Origin: Methylococcales bacterium
GTDB lineage: Bacteria > Pseudomonadota > Gammaproteobacteria > Methylococcales > Methylomonadaceae
Length of the DNA stretch: 64,000 bases
Reading direction: 5' to 3'
Assembly (NCBI GenBank): GCA_026399015.1
Contig: JAPLRS010000040.1
Coordinates: 164,626 to 228,625, forward strand
Shown here: one piece after another, positions 1-10,509 of the stretch
Layout: the number at the start of each line of letters is the position of its first letter
Position numbering within the stretch: the stretch's first letter is position 1
Position numbers and translations under genes: made by a program
The notes under the pieces: model-generated
What the model saw: only the letters and a program-made list of their open reading frames with translations
Told to the model about the DNA's origin: nothing
Database searches by the model: none

Positions 1-1
1 T

Positions 2-1567
2 GATGATCTTGAGCAAGAAATGTTGGCTGAGGCGCAGGAAGAAGATAACCGCGTTGAATTGCCTCGTGCACCAATCGTAACCATCATGGGTCACGTTGAC
101 CATGGTAAAACATCTTTATTAGATTACATTCGTAAAACTCGTGTTGCAGCAGGCGAGGCGGGTGGTATTACTCAGCACATTGGTGCATACCAAGTTAAAA
201 CCGATCATGGTGCGGTAACATTCTTAGATACACCGGGTCACGCGGCATTTACTGCAATGCGTGCACGTGGAGCTGATATTACAGACGTTGTTATTGTGGT
301 TGTTGCTGCAGATGACGGTGTGATGCCACAAACCAAAGAAGCGGTTGAGCATGCAAAAGCGGCTAATGTACCTATCATTGTTGCTGTTAACAAAATTGAC
401 AAGCCAGATGCAAACCCAGAAAAAGTGATGCAAGAGCTTTCAGTAATCGATGTTATTGCTGAAGAATGGGGTGGCGATGTTCAGTTCTTGAAGATTTCTG
501 CTAAAACAGGTGAGGGTATCGATGATTTAATTGAAGCCCTAATCGTACAAACTGAAATTCTTGAGCTTAAAGCACCAATTGAAGGGGCCGCGTCTGGTTT
601 AGTTATTGAATCAAGATTGGATAAGGGTCGCGGTGCGGTTGCAACAGTAATGGTGCAAAAAGGTACTTTAGAGAGTGGTCAAATGGTGCTATGTGGTCAA
701 GAATTTGGCCGCGTTCGTGCTATGTTTAATGAGAATGGTAAGGCTATTAAAGAAGCGGGTCCTTGTGTGCCTGTAGAAATTTTAGGTTTATCAGGCACGC
801 CTAATGCGGGTGATGAGTTCTTAGTGGTGCAAAATGAGCGTATCGCAAAAGACTTAGCTAAACATCGTGAAGACCGTAAAAAATTCTCTAAACATGCTGC
901 ACAGCAAGCCTCTAAATTAGATGAAGTCTTCTCTAGAATGACTAGCGGTGAACTAGCAAGCGTTAATCTTGTTATTAAGACTGATGTACAAGGTAGTTTA
1001 GAAGCCTTACGCGGATCATTAGTTGGTTTATCGAATGAAGAAGTAGAAGTTAAAGTGGTTTTTGGCGGTGTGGGTGGTATTAACGAAGGTGACGCAAACC
1101 TTGCGCTTGCTTCGGGTGCTATTTTAATCGGCTTTAATGTGAGAGCGGATGCCACTGCAAGAAAGTTAATTGAAGAGAAAAACATTGATCTTCATTACTA
1201 CAGCGTTATTTACGATGCGATTGATGAAGTCAAAAAAGCCATTAGTGGTATGTTGGCTCCAGAAATTAAAGAACAAATTGTGGGTCTTGCTGAAGTTAGA
1301 GATGTCTTCAAATCACCTAAATTTGGCGCTATTGCTGGATGTATGGTTGTTGATGGTTATGTTAAGAGAAACCTACCTATCCGTGTATTACGTGAAAACG
1401 TAGTTATTTTTGAAGGTCAGTTGGAATCTTTACGACGTTTTAAAGATGACGCTTCTGAAGTCAAAATGGGCATGGAATGTGGTATCGGTGTTAAGAACTA
1501 CAACGACGTTAAACCTGGCGATCAAATCGAAGTATTTGAGCGTATAGAAATTAGAAGAGAACTATAG
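2..1567 (+). CDS. infB: Translation initiation factor IF-2 (5' truncated by window edge)
   Basis: GTPase that places initiator tRNA on the 30S subunit and promotes 70S assembly in the cytoplasm. The reading frame is open from base 2, so the visible 521 codons are the C-terminal part and the variable N-terminal region lies outside the window. The GTP-binding motifs are plain: GHVDHGKTS (G1), DTPGH (G3) and NKID (G4), followed by the domain II-IV region ending at a TAG. rbfA begins 5 bp downstream, giving the standard infB-rbfA-truB order. The ATG at base 20 is internal and is not the true start. Confidence 0.97.
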   Translation, partial: DDLEQEMLAEAQEEDNRVELPRAPIVTIMGHVDHGKTSLLDYIRKTRVAAGEAGGITQHIGAYQVKTDHGAVTFLDTPGHAAFTAMRARGADITDVVIVVVAADDGVMPQTKEAVEHAKAANVPIIVAVNKIDKPDANPEKVMQELSVIDVIAEEWGGDVQFLKISAKTGEGIDDLIEALIVQTEILELKAPIEGAASGLVIESRLDKGRGAVATVMVQKGTLESGQMVLCGQEFGRVRAMFNENGKAIKEAGPCVPVEILGLSGTPNAGDEFLVVQNERIAKDLAKHREDRKKFSKHAAQQASKLDEVFSRMTSGELASVNLVIKTDVQGSLEALRGSLVGLSNEEVEVKVVFGGVGGINEGDANLALASGAILIGFNVRADATARKLIEEKNIDLHYYSVIYDAIDEVKKAISGMLAPEIKEQIVGLAEVRDVFKSPKFGAIAGCMVVDGYVKRNLPIRVLRENVVIFEGQLESLRRFKDDASEVKMGMECGIGVKNYNDVKPGDQIEVFERIEIRREL

Positions 1568-1571
1568 TCAT

Positions 1572-1934
1572 ATGGCTAAAGAGTTTGGTCGTAATGCACG
1601 CGTTTCTTCGCAGATGCAAAAAGAGTTATCGTTGATTTTTCAGCGAGATATTGATGATTCAAGATTGGGTTTTATAACAATCAATGAAGTCGTTGTTACC
1701 AAAGATCTCGCTGTAGCGAAAGTTTATGTCACCGTTTTAAATGTTGATGACGCAGGTAAACGGGCTAATATAAAAGTTTTAAATGAACTGAGTCCGGTTA
1801 TTCGCCATCAATTAGCTAAAAGAATGCGCTTAAGACATATTTCTGAATTACGCTTTCATTATGACGATTCATTTGATACTGGTATGCGGGTTGCCGAGTT
1901 ATTAAGTGATGTTGTTAAGCACGATTTAGATTAA
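1572..1934 (+). CDS. rbfA: 30S ribosome-binding factor A
   Basis: Late 30S maturation factor that binds near helix 1 of 16S rRNA. The 120-residue length is normal for the family, and the sequence fits RbfA throughout: an N-terminal MAKEFGRNARVSSQMQKEL-type helix and a conserved centre in which VYVTVLN leads into the KH-like fold. It lies 5 bp after infB and 8 bp before truB, so the three genes are probably co-transcribed. Confidence 0.95.
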   Translation: MAKEFGRNARVSSQMQKELSLIFQRDIDDSRLGFITINEVVVTKDLAVAKVYVTVLNVDDAGKRANIKVLNELSPVIRHQLAKRMRLRHISELRFHYDDSFDTGMRVAELLSDVVKHDLD

Positions 1935-1942
1935 TTATAAGT

Positions 1943-2887
1943 ATGGCTAAACGCAAATCTGGACTTAATGTTCATGGCATTATTTTGTTGGATAAGCGTT
2001 TAGGGGTTTCATCGAATAGAGCTTTGCAAGAAGTTAGGCGTTTATTTAATGCCAATAAAGCCGGGCACACTGGTAGTTTAGATCCTTTAGCGACTGGATT
2101 ATTACCTTTGTGCTTTGGTGAAGCCACTAAAGTCTCTGCCTTAATGCTTGATGACGATAAACGATATCAAGTCGTTGTCCAATTGGGTGTAATGACTGAC
2201 ACAGGTGATGCAGAAGGTGAAGTAATTCAGGTTAAACCCGTACCTGTTTTGTCTCAAGCAGAAATCTTATCTTGTTTACAGCAGTTTACTGGGGAAATAG
2301 ATCAAGTTCCGCCGATGTATTCGGCTTTAAAACAAAATGGTAAAAAACTCTATGAGTTAGCGCGTGAAGGCGTGGTAGTTGATAGAAAAGCTAGACGCAT
2401 TACTATTTATGAACTTGTATTACTTAAGTTTGATGATGCTCAGGCGGTTACTCCAAATCAATTAACGCTTGATGTCTCTTGCTCAAAAGGTACCTATATT
2501 CGCTCTTTAGCAGAAGATATTGGTCATGCCTTGGGATGTGGTGGTACTGTGACACAGTTACGTAGAGTGATGGCTGGTCAGTTTACTATTCAGCAAGCTA
2601 AAACAATTGAACAATTAACGGCCATGTCGGAGCAGGAGTTGCAAGACACGTTAATAAGAGTTGATGAACCTTTAGAACATATACCTTTAGTTAGCTTAAC
2701 AAGTCATCAAGCTACTGCTATAAATTATGGTCAATCAATAGAGTTTAAATTATCAGACGATCTAGGTTCTATAAATACACCCGCACTCATAAGAATGTAT
2801 CAGGATGATATTTTTTTAGGGTTGGGAGAAATGGGATTAGATGGTAGAATAGCGCCGAAAAAATTGTTTAATATGACAATAGCTTGA
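1943..2887 (+). CDS. truB: tRNA pseudouridine(55) synthase
   Basis: Makes pseudouridine 55 in the T-loop of tRNAs. The catalytic aspartate lies in the GSLDPLATGLLPLC motif near residue 47, and the KGTYIRSLAEDIG motif around residues 184-196 is typical. At 314 residues it has normal length for the class with a C-terminal PUA-like extension. It is the last gene of the infB-rbfA-truB run before the gap leading to rpsO. Confidence 0.95.
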   Translation: MAKRKSGLNVHGIILLDKRLGVSSNRALQEVRRLFNANKAGHTGSLDPLATGLLPLCFGEATKVSALMLDDDKRYQVVVQLGVMTDTGDAEGEVIQVKPVPVLSQAEILSCLQQFTGEIDQVPPMYSALKQNGKKLYELAREGVVVDRKARRITIYELVLLKFDDAQAVTPNQLTLDVSCSKGTYIRSLAEDIGHALGCGGTVTQLRRVMAGQFTIQQAKTIEQLTAMSEQELQDTLIRVDEPLEHIPLVSLTSHQATAINYGQSIEFKLSDDLGSINTPALIRMYQDDIFLGLGEMGLDGRIAPKKLFNMTIA

Positions 2888-2955
2888 TTAATAGTTAATT
2901 AATCAAGGCAATAACATTGATTTCTACACCCTAACGTGGACGTCAATTTACTCAG

Positions 2956-2971
2956 AGTTGCATAAGCAACT
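2956..2971 (+). terminator. Weak hairpin with T-rich tail between truB and rpsO
   Basis: A 6-bp stem (AGTTGC / GCAACT) with a four-base ATAA loop is followed by a T-rich but interrupted run. It sits 30 bp before rpsO and could attenuate read-through from truB. The stem is short, so it may have no function. Confidence 0.35.
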
Positions 2972-3001
2972 TTAATTTTAATTTAATCTTAGGGATTATA
3001 A

Positions 3002-3271
3002 ATGCCATTTACAGCAGAACAAAAAAGAGCCGTAGTAGAAGCTTATCGTTTATCAGAAACTGATACAGGCTCACCAGAAGTACAAGTTGCTTTATTAACA
3101 GCGCACATCTTGCACTTAACTCCGCATTTTGCAGAACACAAAAAAGATAACCATTCTCGTCGTGGTTTATTACGAATGGTTAATCAACGTCGTAAATTGC
3201 TAGATTATTTAAAAAATAAAGACAGCGATCGTTACCGCTCATTGATTGAACGTTTAGGTTTACGTAAGTAA
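3002..3271 (+). CDS. rpsO: 30S ribosomal protein S15
   Basis: Primary 16S rRNA-binding protein of the 30S platform, and in E. coli a translational autoregulator. At 89 residues it is full length. The motifs [13 protein letters not shown] and [20 protein letters not shown] are diagnostic. It lies between truB and pnp as in most proteobacteria and is followed by a long inverted repeat. Confidence 0.97.
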   Translation: MPFTAEQKRAVVEAYRLSETDTGSPEVQVALLTAHILHLTPHFAEHKKDNHSRRGLLRMVNQRRKLLDYLKNKDSDRYRSLIERLGLRK

Positions 3272-3285
3272 TACTGTTAAATAGT

Positions 3286-3345
3286 TAAGCTGCAATTAGA
3301 AATACCCGATTCAATTAGCTTGTATCGGTATTTAATTGCAGCTTA
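3286..3345 (+). promoter_or_regulatory. Long rpsO-pnp intergenic hairpin
   Basis: A 13-bp perfect outer stem (TAAGCTGCAATTA at 3286-3298 with TAATTGCAGCTTA at 3333-3345) continues inward through AAATACC(C)GAT / ATCGGTATTT with one bulged C, enclosing a loop of about 13 nt. E. coli has an rpsO terminator and RNase III-cleaved stem-loops in this spacer that drive pnp autocontrol. This stem is placed to do either job; which one is inferred from position only. Confidence 0.7.
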
Positions 3346-3466
3346 TTTGATAGACCTTTCGATAACCCTTGGTTGATACTTTAGCCAAACGCCATAGCTG
3401 TTAGTTAGGAAAGTAGACAAGCCTAATATAAGCCCTTAAACAACCTTTACACTAAGGAACCCTATA

Positions 3467-5557
3467 GTGAACCCTATTAGGAAAGAATTTCAGTACGGTG
3501 ATAATCTCGTAACACTTGAAACAGGTGAAATTGCACGTCAAGCTGATGGTGCAGTTATCATTGATGTAAACGGCACATCTTTATTAGTTACCGTCGTTGG
3601 TAAAAAAGATGCAGCAGGAGGGGACTTTTTCCCCTTAACAGTTAATTATCAAGAAAAAGCCTATGCTGCTGGAAAAATCCCGGGCGGTTTTTTTAAGAGA
3701 GAAGGTCGTCCAAGTGAACAAGAAACCTTAATTTCAAGGTTAATCGACCGTCCAATTCGCCCTCTATTTCCAGAAGGCTACACAAATGAAGTTCAAATCA
3801 TTGCCACAGTTATCTCTTTAAACCCTGAAGTTGATACAGAAATTCCGGCTTTATTGGGTGCATCTGCAGCTTTAGCTGTTTCTGGATTGCCTTTTAATGG
3901 TCCAATTGGTGCGGCTTGTGTGGGTTATAAAGAAGGTGCTTATTTATTAAATCCAAGCCCTGAAGTATTAAAAGAATCAGATCTAACCTTAGTTGTAGCA
4001 GGTACATCACAAGCTGTATTAATGGTTGAATCTGAAGCTATAGGTCTTTCAGAAGAAGTGATGCTTGGCGCTGTCTTGTTTGGTCATGAACAAATGCAAA
4101 CTGCTATCAATGCCATTAACGAATTTGCAAATGCTGCAGGCGCGGGTGTTGTTGAGTGGGTAGCTCCAGATGAAAATTCTGATTTAGTTGAATTAGTGAC
4201 TAATGAAGTAGAAGCTGGCATTAAAGCGGCTTATACAGTGCCTGAAAAATTAGTTCGACAAGATCAATTAAAAGCAATCCGTACTGCAGTTGTTGAAAAA
4301 TTATCAGAAAATTATGCTGAAAAAGATATTAGAGGCATTATTGAGAACTTAGAATATCGCATTGTGCGTAACGCTATTCTTAACGAAGGCAAACGTATTG
4401 ATGGTCGTCCATTAGACAAAATTAGACCTATTTCAATTAGAACAGGTGTTTTACCAAGAACACACGGTTCAGCTTTATTCACTCGTGGTGAAACTCAAGC
4501 TTTAGTAGTTGCGACATTAGGTACTGCACGTGATGCACAAATTATTGATGCCTTAGCGGGTGAATATAAAGAACCATTCATGTTGCATTACAACTTCCCT
4601 CCATTCAGTGTGGGCGAAACCGGTTTTGTTGGTTCACCTAAGCGTCGTGAAATTGGTCATGGTCGTTTAGCTAAACGCGGTGTGGCGGCAGTACTGCCAA
4701 ATATGGAAGAATTCCCATACACCATTCGTGTGGTTTCAGAAATTACAGAATCAAACGGTTCAAGCTCTATGGCTTCTGTTTGTGGTAGTAGTTTAGCGTT
4801 AATGGATGCGGGTGTGCCTTTATCTGCGCCAGTTGCGGGTATCGCAATGGGCTTGATTAAAGAAGGCGATAACTTTGCAGTATTATCTGACATCATGGGT
4901 GACGAAGATCACCTAGGTGATATGGATTTTAAAGTAGCGGGTTCTGCAATTGGTATCACTGCTTTACAAATGGACATCAAAATTGATGGTATCACCGCTG
5001 AAATTATGCAAGTTGCTTTAGCTCAAGCTAAAGAAGGTCGTTTGCATATCTTAGGTGAAATGAACAAAGCGTTGGCAAGCACTCGTGATGAGATGTCTGA
5101 CTTCGCGCCGCGTATCATTACTTTTAAAATTGATCCTAGTAAAATTCGCGAAGTTATCGGTAAAGGTGGCGCTACTATCCGTAGTATCACAGAAGAAACT
5201 GGCGCTAGCATTGACTTAACAGATGACGGTATCGTAAAAGTTGCCTCTGTTGATAAAGCGGCGGGCGAAGAAGCTAGACGCTTAATTGAAGAAATTACCG
5301 CTGAAGTTGTGGTAGGTAAAACTTACGAAGGCAAAGTTGTTCGTTTAATGGACTTCGGCGCATTTGTAACAATCTTACCGGGTAAAGATGGCTTAGTGCA
5401 TATTTCACAAATTTCAGATGAACACGTTGACAAAGTTAGCGATCGTTTAAATGAGGGTGATATTGTAAGAGTTAAAGTACTTGAAATTGATCGTCAAGGT
5501 CGTGTTAGATTAAGTATTAAAGAAGTAGAAAAAGAAGAAGAGAGCGCTGCTGAATAA
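3467..5557 (+). CDS. pnp: Polyribonucleotide nucleotidyltransferase (PNPase)
   Basis: Phosphorolytic 3'-5' exoribonuclease of the degradosome. At 696 residues it is full length: two RNase PH-like domains (about 10-220 and 310-540), then a KH domain ([16 protein letters not shown]) and an S1 domain ([13 protein letters not shown]), ending in an acidic tail. The start is a GTG, chosen because AAGGAA lies 8-13 bases upstream and the protein begins with the family's [11 protein letters not shown] clear rho-independent terminator follows. Confidence 0.97.
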   Translation: MNPIRKEFQYGDNLVTLETGEIARQADGAVIIDVNGTSLLVTVVGKKDAAGGDFFPLTVNYQEKAYAAGKIPGGFFKREGRPSEQETLISRLIDRPIRPLFPEGYTNEVQIIATVISLNPEVDTEIPALLGASAALAVSGLPFNGPIGAACVGYKEGAYLLNPSPEVLKESDLTLVVAGTSQAVLMVESEAIGLSEEVMLGAVLFGHEQMQTAINAINEFANAAGAGVVEWVAPDENSDLVELVTNEVEAGIKAAYTVPEKLVRQDQLKAIRTAVVEKLSENYAEKDIRGIIENLEYRIVRNAILNEGKRIDGRPLDKIRPISIRTGVLPRTHGSALFTRGETQALVVATLGTARDAQIIDALAGEYKEPFMLHYNFPPFSVGETGFVGSPKRREIGHGRLAKRGVAAVLPNMEEFPYTIRVVSEITESNGSSSMASVCGSSLALMDAGVPLSAPVAGIAMGLIKEGDNFAVLSDIMGDEDHLGDMDFKVAGSAIGITALQMDIKIDGITAEIMQVALAQAKEGRLHILGEMNKALASTRDEMSDFAPRIITFKIDPSKIREVIGKGGATIRSITEETGASIDLTDDGIVKVASVDKAAGEEARRLIEEITAEVVVGKTYEGKVVRLMDFGAFVTILPGKDGLVHISQISDEHVDKVSDRLNEGDIVRVKVLEIDRQGRVRLSIKEVEKEEESAAE

Positions 5558-5578
5558 GCTATTTTGCTATCGACTTCA

Positions 5579-5605
5579 TAAAAAGGGCCGAAAGGCCCTT
5601 TTTTT
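5579..5605 (+). terminator. Rho-independent terminator after pnp
   Basis: GGGCC / GGCCC stem with a GAAA tetraloop, flanked by an A-run and followed by seven T residues. This closes the translation-gene block. Confidence 0.92.
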
Positions 5606-5844
5606 ATTGCAGGGCACTTAATAAGTGCGCGTTAGGCCTGTTGATTTAGATTGGTGCAATTATCAATAAGTAAAGAGGCTAAATTAGTTAGTACTATAGA
5701 TTCAAAGTCGACATAACTCTATAACATTAATAGGGTATTGCCACTATCGCTCTCTGTTAAAATAAATATTATAAATACTGGCACTTTATGTGCTTAAATT
5801 TTAATATTAGTCTTACATTGCTTTTACTTGGTGTTTTAATTTAC

Positions 5845-8800
5845 ATGAAATTAAATAATTCCTCTGCTCAACTTGACACTTATTATCAACAAGTTCAAGA
5901 CATTATCTTAAATAAACAAGATTGGGTAACTGGTTTGTTGCCTGCAAGTACAGCAGTGACTGTGCATGGGAATTACACAGATGCGTGGGTTAGGGACAAC
6001 GTTTATAGTATTCTTTCTGCTTGGGGTCTTGCCTTAGCTTATCGGCGGATTGATGGTGCACAAGATCGCACTTATGTGCTAGAACAAAGTGTCGTTAAGT
6101 TGATGAGAGGTTTGTTAACGTCAATGATGCGTCAAGCACCTAAAGTTGAAAAGTTTAAACAAACCCAAAAGCCAATTGATGCCTTACATGCTAAATACGA
6201 CACTAAATCGGGTAACTGTGTTGTGGGTGATGATGAGTGGGGGCATTTACAATTAGATGCGACCTCATTATTTTTGCTGATGTTGGCACAAATGACCGAA
6301 TCTGGTTTACGCATTGTGTTTACCATTGATGAAGTCAATTTTGTGCAAAACTTAGTGCATTATATTAGCCGTACTTATAGAACACCAGATTATGGTATTT
6401 GGGAGCGTGGCAACAAAATTAATCACGGCATAGCGGAGCTAAATGCGAGTTCAATAGGCATGGCAAAAGCCGCCTTAGAAGCCTTGTCTGGTTTTAACCT
6501 TTTTGGTAAAGATGGTGGCCAAGCTTCAATCGTGCATGTTATTAGTGATGATATAGCGCGAACTCGAATTACTTTAGAGTCATTATTACCCAGAGAGTCA
6601 ATCTCAAAAGAAGTGGATTCAGCGGTATTAAGCGTGACTGGATTTCCGGCTTTTGCTATAGATGATGAAGCGATACGTTTAAAAACCGAAGCCTTAATTT
6701 GTCAAAAGTTAGAAGGTCGGTATGGCTGTAAACGCTTTTTATTAGATGGTCATCAAACTGTTATAGAAGATCATAATAAACTGCATTATGACCCGCATGA
6801 ACTTAAACAGTTTATGGATATAGAGTGTGAATGGCCTTTATTTTTTACCTATTTATTATTAAATAATCTATGTGCAGATAATCAAGTAGCTGCCAAAGAG
6901 TATCGCGCCAAACTAGAAGCTTTATTGGTTGAGCAAAATTGCCAATATTTATTACCCGAATTATATATCGTGCCTGCAGATTTAATTGCCGCCGAAAAAG
7001 CTAATCCACGTAGCCAAGATCGTATTCCTAATGAAAATGTGCCTTTAGTATGGGCGCAAAGTTTATTTATGTTGGGCTGTTTAATTCAAGATGGCTTATT
7101 AAGTTGTGATGATATTGATCCACTCGGTAGGCATAAAAAGCTTAAAAATTCGCAAGATTACACCATTCAAATACAGTTAGTTTCGCAAGACGATGAAGTA
7201 CAAAGGCGCTTACGTGAACATAATATTGAGACGCAAACTTTAGCGGAGCTCGCGCCATTTCAGATCCGCGAGGCAACTGAATTGTCTATGGCTTACACGC
7301 AAGTGGGTCGAAATGACCGCATAGGTTTAACCGGTCGACCTTTAAGACAATTGCGTAGTTTAGCTACCTCAAAGTTATATACCCTAGCGGGTGAACCCTT
7401 AATATTTACCCCACAATGTCTTAACCAAAAAGGTTTCTATTTAGCGATGGATAATCATTTGTTAATACAAAGATTACGCGTTGAGTTATCTTATATATAC
7501 AGGCATTGGGATAAACAAGGTAATCCTGTGGTAGCCATGACTATCAAACATAATATGTTAGATAGTCGACACAGCGCTATTCTTATAGATTTTATTAACG
7601 AATTACAACAAGGCGTGACTAAAGGGATTCCTGTTAAAGTCGGGGCATTGAAAGATTTTTCAGAAACTTCTAATTATGAAAAAATCAATCAATTACATGA
7701 CTTTAGATTTTCGGAGGCCAAGTGGGAAGATAGTGAGCGACCTTTTTATCAATTATTACCCACTAACGATGAGCCCTCATTCCCCTTAGATATTTTATTG
7801 CTTACCGAGTGGGAAATTGCCAGCGACAGTGAACTGTTTATTCAATTAAATATTCATGCAAATCTGTATGCACAGCTAGAAATATTAATGTTGTTAACCC
7901 AACGCCACGGTTTAGATTACGAAACAGGCTTGGTAAACTCAGAAGGTAAAGTCGCTACCGTGGCAGACTTATTATCCGAGTTATACGAAAGGGCAGGTGA
8001 CCAACATGAGTGGTCAATCGTGCGTCGTTGTGCGGGCTTGTTAGGTAAATATGATATTAACTTAGAACAAGCAGCTACTGAGATATTAGTGAGACAGCAC
8101 GCATTAACTTTAGGTCGGGCTTATAGTGGTAAAGCCACCTTAAATGGGCCTGCCGATTCCTTTGAGATATTACAACTGATTCGTACATTTAATAATAATG
8201 ACGCGAGTGAGCATATTATTATCCAAGAGTTAATCATTTATCTAGGTATGCTGATTAAGTCTAAACCCCTATTATTTAAAGATATGCACACCATAAGGGT
8301 GGGTCATATCATGCAGTTATTGATAGTTAGGCAAAAGAGAGACTCAGGTTGCGATACCTTAGATCAAGCCTTTAATGAGTTGTTAAGCTTGTCGCCATTC
8401 TCTTTATCAAAGAAATTAAAAGAAACTTTAGATGATTTTACTAATACAGAAGAAGAACTAGGCCTTGCCGAAAATTTACATTATGAAGGCAGTAGTCGTA
8501 AATTAAACCATGCGCGTTTTTCTGTAGCTATGGATCCTAACAATAGCCAAGAAATTATTAATTGGTATGATTGGCGAGAGCAACAAGGCAGTGTGGGGCG
8601 AGAAACTAAAGCCTTTTATGACAGTGTTTGGGAGATTCTGCATCATTGTAAAGGCTTAATGATGGGTGGAAAGCTAAACAGTAAAAATCGTTTAGACAGT
8701 GAAAATACCTTGTCCCAAATGACCGAAGGTGAACAAAGCTTTAAATTGGTGGTGAATCATTTACTCAATAAGATTCAGGCACCGGTGTATCGACAATTAA

Positions 8801-9063
8801 CTGTAGAAGCCCTAAAGGTGCTGGCTTTAATCTTTAAAGATAATCCAGAGTTACAAATTGACGATACCTTACTAACAGATATTTTAATCGGCCATGCCGT
8901 AAGGTTAAGTTGGTTACAAATTCATCCGGAACATTCATATTCTTATGATGAGCAGGTCTCATCTGCATGGCAAGCGTTTTATCAGTTACCGCCTCATAAA
9001 GTTGCCAACGGTATTTTAGATGCGTTAATCTATCTACTTGAAAATAACCAAGAGGCAGCATAA
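5845..9063 (+). CDS. Glycoside hydrolase family 15 / phosphorylase kinase regulatory subunit-like protein
   Basis: Large cytoplasmic protein of 1072 residues. The N-terminal half resembles GH15 (alpha/alpha)6-barrel proteins and the alpha/beta regulatory subunits of phosphorylase kinase: VTGLLPAS and then DAWVRDNVYSILSAWGLAL near residues 50-65. The C-terminal half is helical with no motif I recognise. A longer frame starts at 5788 and adds 19 mostly hydrophobic residues; I prefer the ATG at 5845 because family similarity begins right after it, though neither start has a good ribosome site. Glucokinase begins immediately after the stop, which suggests a role in glucan or glycogen handling. 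The substrate is unknown, and whether it is an enzyme is not shown. Confidence 0.75.
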   Translation: MKLNNSSAQLDTYYQQVQDIILNKQDWVTGLLPASTAVTVHGNYTDAWVRDNVYSILSAWGLALAYRRIDGAQDRTYVLEQSVVKLMRGLLTSMMRQAPKVEKFKQTQKPIDALHAKYDTKSGNCVVGDDEWGHLQLDATSLFLLMLAQMTESGLRIVFTIDEVNFVQNLVHYISRTYRTPDYGIWERGNKINHGIAELNASSIGMAKAALEALSGFNLFGKDGGQASIVHVISDDIARTRITLESLLPRESISKEVDSAVLSVTGFPAFAIDDEAIRLKTEALICQKLEGRYGCKRFLLDGHQTVIEDHNKLHYDPHELKQFMDIECEWPLFFTYLLLNNLCADNQVAAKEYRAKLEALLVEQNCQYLLPELYIVPADLIAAEKANPRSQDRIPNENVPLVWAQSLFMLGCLIQDGLLSCDDIDPLGRHKKLKNSQDYTIQIQLVSQDDEVQRRLREHNIETQTLAELAPFQIREATELSMAYTQVGRNDRIGLTGRPLRQLRSLATSKLYTLAGEPLIFTPQCLNQKGFYLAMDNHLLIQRLRVELSYIYRHWDKQGNPVVAMTIKHNMLDSRHSAILIDFINELQQGVTKGIPVKVGALKDFSETSNYEKINQLHDFRFSEAKWEDSERPFYQLLPTNDEPSFPLDILLLTEWEIASDSELFIQLNIHANLYAQLEILMLLTQRHGLDYETGLVNSEGKVATVADLLSELYERAGDQHEWSIVRRCAGLLGKYDINLEQAATEILVRQHALTLGRAYSGKATLNGPADSFEILQLIRTFNNNDASEHIIIQELIIYLGMLIKSKPLLFKDMHTIRVGHIMQLLIVRQKRDSGCDTLDQAFNELLSLSPFSLSKKLKETLDDFTNTEEELGLAENLHYEGSSRKLNHARFSVAMDPNNSQEIINWYDWREQQGSVGRETKAFYDSVWEILHHCKGLMMGGKLNSKNRLDSENTLSQMTEGEQSFKLVVNHLLNKIQAPVYRQLTVEALKVLALIFKDNPELQIDDTLLTDILIGHAVRLSWLQIHPEHSYSYDEQVSSAWQAFYQLPPHKVANGILDALIYLLENNQEAA

Positions 9064-10032
9064 ATGATCTTAGCAGGAGATATTGGCGGCACAAAGACAG
9101 TTTTATGTCTTTTAATTAAAGAGCCAGATAACAGCACGACGTGCGTTAAAGAAGTCACTTATGCCAGTCAACAATATGCGACTTTTGATGATATTTTAGC
9201 CGAATTTTTACCACAAGATGCATCGATAACTTCCGCATGTTTTGGAGTGGCAGGACCTGTGGTTAATCAAGTTTGTAAAACCACTAATCTTCCTTGGTTA
9301 TTGGATGGTCAGGCTCTTAAAACCCAATTAAATACGTCTAAAGTAAAGTTATTAAATGATCTAGAAGCGATGGCTTTGGGCATGTTGTATCTCCCAGAAA
9401 CAGATTTAATTGAGTTAAATCCCAATGCAGTTAGTCAAAAAGGCACTTGTGCAGTCATCGCGGCCGGTACTGGTTTGGGTGAAGCCTTGTTATATTGGGA
9501 TGAAGAAAAATATCACCCGATGGCTACTGAGGGTGGACATACAGATTTTGCGGCTCAAACAGCGCAACAAGATGCTTTATTAGTTTATCTAAGAGAATTA
9601 ACGCCAGGCCATGTGAGTTATGAACGCATTTTGTCGGGTGTAGGATTTAGTCATTTATATGATTTTTTACGGACCCAAGATTTTGCAGCGCCTTGTGCAG
9701 AAGTTGAGCAGTTAAGCGCTGATGCAGATAGAAACGCCGTTATTTCAGGTTTGGGGTCGGCGGGTACAGATCCACTATGCGTAGAAGTCTTGCGCTTATT
9801 TGTTGAGATTTATGGTGCCGAAGCGGGGAATCTAGCTTTAAAATCCTTAGCGACGGGTGGCGTGTTTATTGGTGGTGGCATTGGCGTAAAAATATTGCCA
9901 GCCATGCAGTCAGGGCAGTTTATTAAGGCATTTATAGCTAAGGGTCGTTTTGAGGCTTTATTAAATACTGTATCTGTAAAACTATCAATTAATCAACGCA
10001 CCCCATTAATCGGTGCGATACATTATTTTTAA
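9064..10032 (+). CDS. glk: Glucokinase
   Basis: ATP-dependent phosphorylation of glucose to glucose 6-phosphate in the cytosol. The N-terminal phosphate loop DIGGTKT (residues 6-12), the catalytic LLNDLEAMA segment, and the AGTGLGEA and EGGHTDFA motifs mark the Glk family of bacterial glucokinases. At 322 residues it is full length. The ATG directly follows the stop of the GH15-like gene, so the two are almost certainly one transcript and are probably used together in glucan breakdown. Confidence 0.92.
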   Translation: MILAGDIGGTKTVLCLLIKEPDNSTTCVKEVTYASQQYATFDDILAEFLPQDASITSACFGVAGPVVNQVCKTTNLPWLLDGQALKTQLNTSKVKLLNDLEAMALGMLYLPETDLIELNPNAVSQKGTCAVIAAGTGLGEALLYWDEEKYHPMATEGGHTDFAAQTAQQDALLVYLRELTPGHVSYERILSGVGFSHLYDFLRTQDFAAPCAEVEQLSADADRNAVISGLGSAGTDPLCVEVLRLFVEIYGAEAGNLALKSLATGGVFIGGGIGVKILPAMQSGQFIKAFIAKGRFEALLNTVSVKLSINQRTPLIGAIHYF

Positions 10033-10312
10033 GACAGTTTTTTACAAAAATTGCCTGTAATTGAAGTTTTTTTGTATTTATTTTTTTGTTGCCTTTTTAC
10101 AAATAACAACGTGATTTAATAAGTTGGTCTTTTTAAGTTCGCCAGTTTTCCAATACTGAGCCTAATCACTTAAAAATTGAGCTGTTGTATAATAACAACG
10201 GTTAAGTAAATGTTAAGATTTATAATGCTTCATGCAAAAATATTAGCTTGAAATTGTTGTTTAATAAGAGGATTATTTGCACTCTAGTTAACCAACGGTA
10301 GGGGTATAAGGC
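10033..10312. other. AT-rich gap between glk and a small ORF
   Basis: No gene seen. The stretch contains T-runs after glk that could help termination, a short dyad GTTGT-N6-ACAAC (10184-10199), and a TATAAT at 10221-10226 that could be a -10 element for the small ORF downstream. No convincing -35 accompanies it. Confidence 0.4.
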
Positions 10313-10444
10313 ATGAAAATTATAAAAACTATGATCTTAGTGGCGAGTCTTTTTGCAATAGCTGGAGCAGCTTTATTTCAATTAATAATGCTTTTAGCTA
10401 ATTTAGGACATCCCAGCAAGACATACAAACATAGCATTTCGTAG
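10313..10444 (+). CDS. Short hydrophobic peptide (43 aa), unknown
   Basis: ATG with an AAGG a few bases upstream opens a 43-codon frame ending in TAG. Residues 7-33 form one continuous hydrophobic stretch (VASLFAIAGAALFQLIMLLA inside it) preceded by basic residues, so this would be a single-pass inner-membrane peptide with a short polar C-terminus. I recognise no family. It lies just before the modE-like gene but is separated from it by a palindrome. It may be a real small protein or chance; the start region and composition favour a real one modestly. Confidence 0.45.
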   Translation: MKIIKTMILVASLFAIAGAALFQLIMLLANLGHPSKTYKHSIS

Positions 10445-10486
10445 TCACGTTTAAATAATCGGTTTAAAATTCAGCTTATAGACAAT

Positions 10487-10507
10487 GTCGTTATAGATTG
10501 TAACGAC
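10487..10507. promoter_or_regulatory. Palindromic operator candidate before modE
   Basis: Perfect 7-bp arms GTCGTTA and TAACGAC separated by 7 bases end two bases before the predicted TTG start of the modE-like gene. ModE sites of E. coli have CGTTAT/ATAACG arms, so the CGTTA/TAACG core is shared, but the spacing here is shorter. Autoregulation by the adjacent regulator is the simplest reading. Confidence 0.5.
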
Positions 10508-10509
10508 AG

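Noticed and set aside
1170..1403. ORFs overlapping infB, pnp, nifU, nifH-region genes and others in alternative frames
   Set aside because: They lie inside well-supported genes, and have no ribosome site or family match.
5788..5844. N-terminal hydrophobic stretch of the GH15-like protein as a signal anchor
   Set aside because: No ribosome site supports the 5788 start, and family similarity begins after the ATG at 5845.
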